Part shown: in pieces, positions 1 to 6,160 of the stretch | Layout: every line of letters starts with the position of its first letter | Numbering within the stretch: position 1 is the stretch's first letter | Assembly: GCA_946477505.1 (NCBI GenBank) | Contig: CAMKYP010000245.1 | Location: forward strand, 1-6,160 | Reading direction: 5' to 3' | Source of the DNA: an uncultured Dechloromonas sp. | GTDB lineage: Bacteria; Pseudomonadota; Gammaproteobacteria; Burkholderiales; Rhodocyclaceae | Length of the DNA stretch: 6,160 bases | The notes under the pieces: generated by a model | Database searches by the model: none | What the model saw: only the letters and a program-made list of their open reading frames with translations | What the model was told of the DNA's origin: nothing | Translations under genes and position numbers: made by a program

Positions 1-3000
1 GTTTCGGCCTGAATTTCGATTTCGCGCAACTGGCGGCGCAGACGAATCACGTTTTCCGTCAGTTCGAGCAGCGAGCCTTTCAGGCTGCGCATTTCGCCTT
101 CGATCCGCGCTCGGGCAATCGACAACTCGCCGGCTTCGTTTACCAGACGATCAATCAGTTCGGCACGCACCCGCAGGCTGGCTCGCTGGCCGGTAACATC
201 GGATTCGGCTTCGTGTTCGACCGGGCTGAGCGGCGTCGCCGCTGGCACCAGCGCCTCGTCTTGCCCGGACTCTTCATGCGCCGGTGCTTCGACATAAACC
301 GGCGGTTCCTGCGGTCCCTCGCGCAGACGCTCGACGGCCTGCGCCAGCATGTCGCAGCCGGATTCGATATCCTCGATGAACGCAGGTGATGCCGCGCCGG
401 CACGCATGGCCTCTTCGACGCGGGTCTCCAGCATGTGCGTCGCTTCGCCCAGATTCATCGCACCGGCCATGCGGGCGCTGCCCTTGAAGGTATGCAAGAG
501 ACGGGCAATCGCGTGGGCAGCGGCGCCACTGGATGGCTCGTTACGCCAGGTGCGCAGTTGTGTGGTCAAGTCACGCGTCAGATCGACCGCCTCTTCGAGG
601 AAGATCGGCAGCAATTGCTCGTCGAGTTCGTCGGTGAGTTGAGGCAGCGCCGGAGCGGGAACAGCAGCGACCTCGGGCTCGCCACTGGATTCCGGTTCGG
701 TGACGGGCAAAATGCTGACCGTCCCGGGCAACTGAATGACTTCCGCACCGAGCGGCTCGGGGACTTCCTCCACGACGGGCGCCGGATGGAAAATATCGTC
801 GAGTGCGTCGATCAGCTGCGGCTGGTCAACCGGCGATTCCTGACGAGCCAGCCCGACAAACATGTCCTCCAGGGTGATGATGCTCTGGCGTACGGTTTCC
901 AGGCCTTCGATACTGGCCGGCTGCGCCGACCCGTCGCGACGCAACAAGGCATGCTCCAAGGCGATCGCCAGATGGTGAATCGGCATCAGGCCGACGGTTG
1001 CCGCTATCCCGCCCAGTGTGTGGGCCGCCCTCGTCATCTCGAAGGTCGTGGGCGCACCGGGGTTGCCCTCCAGTACGGCATAGCTGTCGACCAACACCTG
1101 TAGATGCCCGCGCGCTTCCTCGCGGAAGATGTCGAAAAGGGTCGGCGATGCCGTGACCGCGGGAGGCAGTTCCTCGGCAACTTCTTCAACGGCCTCGGCA
1201 GGCTCGAACGCATCCACCGCCGCCTCAACCAGGGCCAGCGGCTCTTCAACAGGCTCCGAAGGAACCGGCTCGGCCTCTTCAGGCAATGCCGGTTCATCAA
1301 AGAATGCGGGTAACGAAAATTCAATATTCTCAATTTCCGGTACCGGCGGAACGATCTCAATCGCTTCGACCGGCGGCACCGGCTCGGCATCCACGACCGG
1401 AAGAGGTTCTTCCTGCAATGCCGCCAAGGGCCCTACGGCAGGCTCGACAGCCGCAGGCTTGGCGTCAACCAGAGGGGCTGCAAGCGGTTCAACGCCACGC
1501 AGCCGGGCGGCGAGCGCCACAACCGCCGAGGGATCCGGCGCCTGCCCTTGCCCACTGGACAAGTGCTCGACCCAAGACGAGAACAGGGCGTGCTCGCCGT
1601 CGATCATTTCCATCAACTCGGGTGTTGCCCACTGATCCTGGCGCAACCACAGGTTTAGCGTCTGCTCAAGCTCCCAGGCGGTTTCGCCCAGATCGTTGAG
1701 CCCCACCATCCGGCCGCTCCCCTTGAGCGTATGGGTATTGCGCCGAATGGTCGTCAATGCCTCGACATCGTGCGGATCGGCAAGTAGCAGTGCCTTCTGT
1801 TCGCCCATCGTCTGCAGGACTTCCTGCGCCTCTTCGAGGAAGATGGAGAGCAGCTCGGCATCGATTTCCTCGTGCGAGGAATCGGCCAATTGCTGCGTTT
1901 CCACCGAGGGCTCCAGAATCTCGGGCTCCTGAGGCTTGAGGGCAGCAAGGGCAGCATCGACATGATGGCTGTCGAGATCGCCGGCCTTCAGGGCCTCAAG
2001 GGCCGCCTTTGCGCTCTCACCGAGTTCGTGATTGGCGACCAGATCGGCATCCTGCTGGATGGCCTTCAGGTTCTGCTTGAGTTCGGCCTGCAGACGTTCG
2101 TCCCGAGGAGCCTCTTTCAGTGCCTCGGCCAGCGCATGAGTCTCGCGGGCCTGCTTCGCCAATTCGGACTCGACACTAAGCGCGGGTTCCGGTGCGGCAT
2201 CTTCCTCATCGTCGGCCGATTCCTCTGTTTCGCCCCGCATGCGGGCCACAAAGTTATCGAAATCGGTCTCGCCACTGGGCAGCGCATCGACGAAGAAGCC
2301 GAGGGTCGACAACTGGTGCGCGATATTCTCGAAGTCTTCTGCGCTATGCACCGCGCCGGGCTGAGCCAGCGCATGGATCTGCTGGATGCAGGCAGTCACA
2401 TTCGAAGCGGCACTCAAATGGCCCAACATGGCCAGTGCGCCGGCGGTCTGTTTGAGCGGCCCGTCAAGAACGGCGAGGTCGTGCTCGCCGTCCGGATCGC
2501 GGAAAAAGCCGTCGAGCGATTGCTCAACCTGCGCCAGATTGTTCTGGATTTCCCGCGCGACCTGACTGATCAGCAGCTTTTCCTGTGCCCGACGAGTCAT
2601 TTCGTCGAGCAACGGCAATGCGGAATCCGCCGCCGGCCTGCCGGCGATACAGGCATACAAGCGGGCGACCATGAGATCGACCTGCTGGGCAAAGTCGGTT
2701 CCCAGACGCTTGAAGCTCTCCTGCGCGTTCTGCAGCAGCAAAATGGCGGTTGCCACTTCCATGGCGACCGTTTCGCCGAAGCGCGAGGCATCCTCGATCA
2801 GCCAATTGGCAATGGCGCCCAGGCCCTGCCCCAGACGCTTGAGATCGGTCTGGGCGATTTCTTCGGTGATCGCCACAACCGCGCGAGCCTGATCGACAAA
2901 AGCCGCCAATCCGGCCGTATTACCGGACGAACATACCCGGTTCCAGTGCTCCTCGGTGCTGGACAGGACTTCGCGCAAGCGACGCAGGGCTGCATCCTGC

Positions 3001-3911
3001 GGCTGAATGCCGGCCGCCGGCTCCGCTGCGGGCAATTGGGAAGACAACGCGAAGGCCGACTGGACCTGTGAGACGACGCCACCGGCATCGCTGCCGGCCT
3101 GTGCGACATGATAGAGGGCTTCGCGCATCAGGCGCTCGGCCAGACTGTTCGAACCTTCGAGCAAGCGGCGAATCTGCAGATCGATTCGGGCACTGACCTG
3201 ACGCACCGAACCATCCGCATTGACCGCCGGGTCTTTGAGGGATTCAATGAAGGCCTGTGCTGTCCACCAGAAAGATCGTGCCGACTGAGTCTCCTGGGTA
3301 GCTTCGATGTTGGTCAGCGCGGAGAGCATCAACTGACGCCCTGCCTCAGCCTGATCCGGCTTGGTTAGCCAACCGAGCAGGCCTTTCTGGTAGCGCGCCC
3401 GCTCGACCTTGAGTACTTGCCGCAACGCCTCAGGCGCCAATTTCTCCACCGCGCCCGTCCGCTTCGGGGGGCGCAGCGAGATATCGGGGAAGAAAAGATC
3501 GCTGGCGCGTGCCGTCTTGACTCCTCGGACAGCAGCCAGATCGAGATAAAGCGGCAGCAAGCGAAGCGGCTGATTCGGTTCGCCAGCCATCAACTCATCC
3601 AGATATACACGGATACCGACCATCGCCGAACGTGCAGCGTCCCAAACCTGCTCACCGGCGGCAACGCGACCATCCTCCACGGCATCGAGCAGGCTTTCCA
3701 GCGATTCGGTCACCTGCGTGACGCCATCCAGGCCGACCATGGAGAGCGCCCCATGCACCTGATGTACGTGGGTGCGGCAGAATTTGAGCTGAGTAACGTC
3801 CGCATTGGCAACGTAATGACCCAATGCCTCTTCCGCGCGCTCGAGCGCCAGGTCAATTTCGCCCTTGACCCAAGTCAGGGGGCCCAAATCGAATTCAGTT
3901 GCCGCGTTCAT
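1..3911 (-). CDS. pilL: Multi-Hpt CheA-type hybrid histidine kinase PilL/ChpA (N-terminal 1303 residues; 3' end outside window)
   Basis: The central kinase of the Pil-Chp system, expected to pass phosphate to the PilG and PilH response regulators. The frame is open from the ATG at 3911-3909 to the left edge with no stop; I read it codon by codon. Modules seen: an Hpt-like domain at about 1-115 with HQVHGALSMVGL (His50); a helical region at 115-440; a degenerate Hpt-like domain at about 440-550 with KQTAGALAMLG, Lys487 replacing His; a charged Ala/Glu-rich linker; an Hpt domain at about 680-790 with HTLKGSGRMVGL (His727); a Pro/Glu/Val-rich linker at about 800-920; an Hpt domain at about 922-1020 with HTLGGIAATVGL (His964); another acidic linker; an Hpt domain at about 1094-1195 with HTFKGSARM (His1140); and from about 1240 a CheA dimerisation-like helix (RVRAELIDRLVNEAGE, then RLRRQLREIEIQAE). 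The ATPase, CheW-like and receiver domains of this family should follow beyond base 1. The first 500 or so residues correspond to the FimL-like N terminus of ChpA. It follows pilJ by 22 nt. The assignment is firm; the total length is unknown. Confidence 0.93.
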   Translation of the reverse strand, partial: MNAATEFDLGPLTWVKGEIDLALERAEEALGHYVANADVTQLKFCRTHVHQVHGALSMVGLDGVTQVTESLESLLDAVEDGRVAAGEQVWDAARSAMVGIRVYLDELMAGEPNQPLRLLPLYLDLAAVRGVKTARASDLFFPDISLRPPKRTGAVEKLAPEALRQVLKVERARYQKGLLGWLTKPDQAEAGRQLMLSALTNIEATQETQSARSFWWTAQAFIESLKDPAVNADGSVRQVSARIDLQIRRLLEGSNSLAERLMREALYHVAQAGSDAGGVVSQVQSAFALSSQLPAAEPAAGIQPQDAALRRLREVLSSTEEHWNRVCSSGNTAGLAAFVDQARAVVAITEEIAQTDLKRLGQGLGAIANWLIEDASRFGETVAMEVATAILLLQNAQESFKRLGTDFAQQVDLMVARLYACIAGRPAADSALPLLDEMTRRAQEKLLISQVAREIQNNLAQVEQSLDGFFRDPDGEHDLAVLDGPLKQTAGALAMLGHLSAASNVTACIQQIHALAQPGAVHSAEDFENIAHQLSTLGFFVDALPSGETDFDNFVARMRGETEESADDEEDAAPEPALSVESELAKQARETHALAEALKEAPRDERLQAELKQNLKAIQQDADLVANHELGESAKAALEALKAGDLDSHHVDAALAALKPQEPEILEPSVETQQLADSSHEEIDAELLSIFLEEAQEVLQTMGEQKALLLADPHDVEALTTIRRNTHTLKGSGRMVGLNDLGETAWELEQTLNLWLRQDQWATPELMEMIDGEHALFSSWVEHLSSGQGQAPDPSAVVALAARLRGVEPLAAPLVDAKPAAVEPAVGPLAALQEEPLPVVDAEPVPPVEAIEIVPPVPEIENIEFSLPAFFDEPALPEEAEPVPSEPVEEPLALVEAAVDAFEPAEAVEEVAEELPPAVTASPTLFDIFREEARGHLQVLVDSYAVLEGNPGAPTTFEMTRAAHTLGGIAATVGLMPIHHLAIALEHALLRRDGSAQPASIEGLETVRQSIITLEDMFVGLARQESPVDQPQLIDALDDIFHPAPVVEEVPEPLGAEVIQLPGTVSILPVTEPESSGEPEVAAVPAPALPQLTDELDEQLLPIFLEEAVDLTRDLTTQLRTWRNEPSSGAAAHAIARLLHTFKGSARMAGAMNLGEATHMLETRVEEAMRAGAASPAFIEDIESGCDMLAQAVERLREGPQEPPVYVEAPAHEESGQDEALVPAATPLSPVEHEAESDVTGQRASLRVRAELIDRLVNEAGELSIARARIEGEMRSLKGSLLELTENVIRLRRQLREIEIQAE

Positions 3912-3914
3912 AGT

Positions 3915-3919
3915 CTCTC
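3915..3919 (-). promoter_or_regulatory. Weak ribosome binding site of pilL
   Basis: In the 22-nt gap after the pilJ stop the best purine run is GAGAG on the minus strand, only three bases before the ATG at 3911-3909. Both match and spacing are poor compared with the GGAGG of pilJ. This suggests, by inference, that pilL translation depends partly on ribosomes finishing pilJ. The start itself is supported by the family-like N terminus that follows. Confidence 0.4.
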
Positions 3920-3933
3920 GCGATCGGTCTTCG

Positions 3934-6051
3934 TCAATCCACCTTGAAGCCGGCGACGGAACCCTTGAGTTCGGAAGCCAGTGCGGTCAGTTCATCGACG
4001 GCCTCGGCGGTACGCTGGGTACCGGCCGTGGTTTGTTCGGTAACATTCAGGATGTCCTGCATCAGCCGCGCCACCTGACTGGCAGAATCGGCCTGGCTCT
4101 GCGTCGAGCTGGAAATATCCTGAATCAGTTCGGCCAGATCGCGCGACACCTGTCCGATTTCGGAAAGGGCCTGACCGGCGGCATCGGAGAGCTTTGCGCC
4201 CTCGACCACACCCCGCGTCGATTGTTCCATGGCGGACACGGCGTCCTGCGTGTCGGTCTGAATGGTCTTCACAATCGCCGCAATCTGTTTCGTCGCTTCA
4301 GCCGAACGTTCGGCCAGTCGCTGCACTTCCTCGGCAACCACCGTGAAGCCGCGCCCCGCATCACCAGCAGAAGCTGCCTGGATGGCAGCATTCAGAGCCA
4401 GAACGTTAGTCTGTTCGGTAATGTCGGAAATCAGTTCCACGATTTCACCGATCTCCTGCGAGCTTTCGCCGAGACGCTTGATCCGCTTCGAGGTTTCCTG
4501 GATCTGGTTACGGATTTCGTTCATGCCCTTGATCGAGTCTTCCACGGCCTGCGTACCTTTTTCGGCAGCCATCAGCGACTGGCGGGCAACCTGGGCGGAC
4601 TGCGTGGCGTTGCTCGACACTTCCGTCATCGAGCGCGCCATTTCCAGCGCGGACTGGCCGGCCTCCTTGATCTCGATCGACTGGCGTTCGGCGGCGTCAA
4701 GCAGCTGCGCCGAGTTCAAACGGGCGATTTCGGTGGCGGCCGTCACGCGATTCGCCGCGTCGTTGATCCGCCCGACCAGCACGCGCAGTTCTTCAATCGT
4801 GTAGTTGATCGAGTCGGCGATGGCGCCGGTAATGTTCTCGCTCACGGTCGCGGTCACAGTCAGGTCGCCATCGGCCAGATCGCCCAGTTCGTTCATCAGA
4901 CGCAAAATGGCGTCCTGATTGTCGCGGTTGGTCTGGTCCGAAGCCTGACGCTGCTGTTCGGCAGCGGCCGCGCGGCGCTCGGTATCGTCGAGGTAGACCT
5001 TGACCAGCAGGGCCAGCGTGGCGACTGCGGCAACGACGAGCACGATCAGGAAGAAGACGTACATGCCGCGGCCGGCCGCGCCCTCCTGATAGCCGAGCGC
5101 CAGGTCGTCGGTGGCCTTGAGCAGTTCTTCACTGCCCCGGAAAATCTTCGAACCGGCCTGCTTGGACAGCACCAACGGCTGCATGTTGCCGAGAATGCTG
5201 GAGATAGCGCCCTGGTAGTCCTTGAACGCCGCATTCAGTTCATCCAGTTTGGCGCGCGTATCGGCATCGCTCCCCGTCTTGCCGAGGCCGGCCAGGATGT
5301 CACGGAACGCATTGGTATCCTTGCCGAGCAGGAAGGCTACCTCGGGATTGATTTCGTCACCGACGAGCAGGGCCGAAGCGTTCTTGGCGATCCGCTGGGT
5401 CAACATCACCAACTGGTTGGCGTTGGCGATCTCACGGGCACTGGCGCCAGACTGCAGCTTGAGCGTCGCGACCTGCTCGGTCAGTTCCAGCATCGCCGCA
5501 TTGTTGTTGTCGATAGTCGCCACGTTCTTGCCGAGTTCCACCAGGTTCTTCTCCTGGCCGATGACGGTTTCGGCATTCTTGTCATTCGTCATCCACAGGC
5601 TGGTCAACGCTTCGATTTGCGGCCGTACTGAATCCGGAGATGGAGGAATGCTGACTGCGCCCACTTCGCCGCCGTCGGCCAGCTGCGTCAGCAGCTTGCT
5701 GAAGGTCTCCCGGGAATCCCTCAACTGGGCGAACGCAACCGCATTTCCCTGCAGGGCAAGCGAGGAAGCTTTCGCCAGACGCTGGGAGAGCATCCGCATT
5801 TCACCGGCTGCCGCGACATAGGCCGTGTTGTAGGCTGATTCGCGATTGTCACGAAATACCAGGATGGCAATCAGCAATAGCAACAGCACGAAAATACCGC
5901 CGAGCGTTTTCATCTGCTGGATAACCGACTGGCCGGCCAGGAACGATGGCAGAGGAGTCTTGTTCGCCGACGTCATGTCGGCGGAAACAGTCATCTGAGC
6001 ACCCGCATTGCCGGATGCACCAATCTTCGGAAATTTGAAGCCAAAAGCCAT
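3934..6051 (-). CDS. pilJ: Type IV pilus chemoreceptor (methyl-accepting) PilJ
   Basis: A complete 705-residue transmembrane receptor that feeds signals into the Pil-Chp pathway controlling twitching motility. Residues 1-50 are a cytoplasmic tail. TM1 is about 51-66 (GGIFVLLLLLIAILVF). The periplasmic part is about 67-329 and carries two copies of a PilJ-type motif, MRMLSQRLAKA near 85 and LVMLTQRIAKN near 214. TM2 is about 331-352. A HAMP-like segment follows, about 352-430. The rest is a long coiled-coil signalling domain whose hairpin tip (about 540-582) contains QTNVLALNAAIQAASAGDAG followed by RGFTVVAEEVQRLAERS. This tip sequence is diagnostic of chemoreceptors and its variant form is typical of PilJ. 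The protein ends in GFKVD, with no NWETF-type CheR/CheB docking peptide. Length agrees with PilJ homologues; the N-terminal tail is longer than I recall for Pseudomonas PilJ. The start is fixed by the GGAGG at 6058-6062. It lies between pilI (37 nt) and pilL (22 nt), suggesting one operon. The ligand cannot be read from sequence. Confidence 0.95.
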   Translation of the reverse strand: MAFGFKFPKIGASGNAGAQMTVSADMTSANKTPLPSFLAGQSVIQQMKTLGGIFVLLLLLIAILVFRDNRESAYNTAYVAAAGEMRMLSQRLAKASSLALQGNAVAFAQLRDSRETFSKLLTQLADGGEVGAVSIPPSPDSVRPQIEALTSLWMTNDKNAETVIGQEKNLVELGKNVATIDNNNAAMLELTEQVATLKLQSGASAREIANANQLVMLTQRIAKNASALLVGDEINPEVAFLLGKDTNAFRDILAGLGKTGSDADTRAKLDELNAAFKDYQGAISSILGNMQPLVLSKQAGSKIFRGSEELLKATDDLALGYQEGAAGRGMYVFFLIVLVVAAVATLALLVKVYLDDTERRAAAAEQQRQASDQTNRDNQDAILRLMNELGDLADGDLTVTATVSENITGAIADSINYTIEELRVLVGRINDAANRVTAATEIARLNSAQLLDAAERQSIEIKEAGQSALEMARSMTEVSSNATQSAQVARQSLMAAEKGTQAVEDSIKGMNEIRNQIQETSKRIKRLGESSQEIGEIVELISDITEQTNVLALNAAIQAASAGDAGRGFTVVAEEVQRLAERSAEATKQIAAIVKTIQTDTQDAVSAMEQSTRGVVEGAKLSDAAGQALSEIGQVSRDLAELIQDISSSTQSQADSASQVARLMQDILNVTEQTTAGTQRTAEAVDELTALASELKGSVAGFKVD

Positions 6052-6057
6052 GGAACG

Positions 6058-6062
6058 CCTCC
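6058..6062 (-). promoter_or_regulatory. Ribosome binding site of pilJ
   Basis: On the minus strand this reads GGAGG, a near-perfect Shine-Dalgarno sequence, six bases before the ATG at 6051-6049. It decides the start of pilJ: the later in-frame ATGs (residues 20, 26 and 47) would remove part or all of the cytoplasmic N-terminal tail. The site lies in the 37-nt gap after pilI, so pilJ can be translated independently from a shared transcript. Confidence 0.85.
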
Positions 6063-6088
6063 AATGGGGATGAGGCTACTACCCTCTA

Positions 6089-6160
6089 TCAGACCCCGAT
6101 ATTCATGAAATCCTGATCGGCCAGCAATTCGCGTACCGACAATTTGTGCCAGATTTTTCC
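6089..6160 (-). CDS. pilI: C-terminal end of CheW-like adaptor PilI (partial)
   Basis: Only the last 23 codons and the TGA stop (6089-6091) are in the window; the gene continues beyond base 6160. The visible peptide is GKIWHKLSVRELLADQDF followed by MNIGV. A Trp-x-x-Leu, then a short amphipathic helix ending in L-L-x-D-x-x-F, then a short hydrophobic tail is the usual ending of PilI proteins. PilI is a CheW-fold scaffold that links the receptor PilJ to the kinase PilL/ChpA at the inner membrane. Its position 37 nt upstream of pilJ on the same strand fits the conserved order pilI-pilJ-pilL and is the main support for the name. With so little sequence, another CheW-like protein in the same slot cannot be excluded. 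The stop and reading frame are clear. Confidence 0.72.
   Translation of the reverse strand, partial: GKIWHKLSVRELLADQDFMNIGV

Noticed and set aside
435..1103. A 222-codon plus-strand open frame opposite the pilL Hpt modules around His964 and His1140
   Set aside because: In register with pilL and ended by a plus-strand TAG at 1101-1103, the complement of a CTA leucine codon in pilL. No family features are visible.
1129..1635. A Ser/Gly/Ala/Thr-rich plus-strand frame resembling a repetitive secreted protein
   Set aside because: It lies opposite the Pro/Glu-rich PilL linker; the repetitive composition is the out-of-frame image of repeated GAA/CCG-type codons in that linker.
1872..3071. A 399-codon plus-strand open frame opposite pilL
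   Set aside because: Also codon-in-register with pilL, so its length follows from the scarcity of TTA, CTA and TCA codons. The pilL frame shows recognisable Hpt motifs through the same region, so the minus strand is the coding one.
3865..5631. A 588-codon plus-strand open frame opposite pilJ, possible overlapping gene
   Set aside because: Its codons are in exact register with the pilJ codons on the other strand, so a plus-strand stop could only arise from a TTA, CTA or TCA codon in pilJ, which are rare here. The frame is thus a by-product of codon bias. Its translation looks like low-complexity reverse-complement peptide and I recognise no domain in it.
6063..6088. Possible terminator or attenuator hairpin between pilI and pilJ
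   Set aside because: The minus strand contains GAGG-GTAGTAG-CCTC, only a 4-bp stem with a 7-nt loop and no following T-run. It is too weak to call.
1..6160. A new defence, mobile or accessory system
   Set aside because: All sequence is accounted for by pilI, pilJ and pilL and two short gaps. There are no integrase, transposase, toxin-antitoxin, CRISPR or phage features, and no visible change in composition along the window.

Overview
The window holds one continuous minus-strand block of a Pil-Chp chemosensory operon, the system that controls type IV pilus (twitching) motility. In transcription order it contains the last 23 codons of a CheW-like adaptor (pilI, 6089-6160), a complete methyl-accepting chemoreceptor (pilJ, 3934-6051, 705 aa), and the first 1303 codons of a very large multi-phosphotransfer CheA-type histidine kinase (pilL/chpA, 3911 down to the left edge). 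The pilL reading frame has no stop codon before the window ends. It is therefore easy to miss, although it fills almost two thirds of the window.

The host is most likely a betaproteobacterium, plausibly of the Rhodocyclaceae. The base composition is fairly GC-rich, and TTA, CTA and TCA codons are rare. PilJ has a cytoplasmic N-terminal extension before its first membrane helix, and PilL begins with an MNAATEFDLGPLTWVKGEID-type N terminus. The taxonomic assignment is inferred from sequence style, not from a search.

Layout in transcription order: the pilI end (6160-6089), a 37-nt gap with a strong GGAGG ribosome binding site, pilJ (6051-3934), a 22-nt gap with a weak ribosome binding site, and pilL (3911-1, continuing). 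No stretch over 40 nt lacks a gene. I see no internal promoter, terminator, RNA gene, mobile element, CRISPR array or dispersed repeat. The three genes are probably co-transcribed. By analogy with known Pil-Chp clusters, pilG and pilH would lie beyond base 6160. The CheA catalytic, CheW-like and receiver parts of PilL would lie beyond base 1.

How they work together (family knowledge): PilJ senses a periplasmic or pilus-linked signal. PilI couples PilJ to the kinase. PilL autophosphorylates and passes phosphate through its Hpt modules to the PilG and PilH response regulators, which control pilus extension and retraction.

I found no undescribed system. The points most worth a second look are the uneven set of phospho-acceptor modules in PilL (His50, a Lys where His is expected at 487, His727, His964 in a modified motif, His1140) and the duplicated sensory motif in PilJ. 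The long plus-strand reading frames are antisense shadows of pilL and pilJ.
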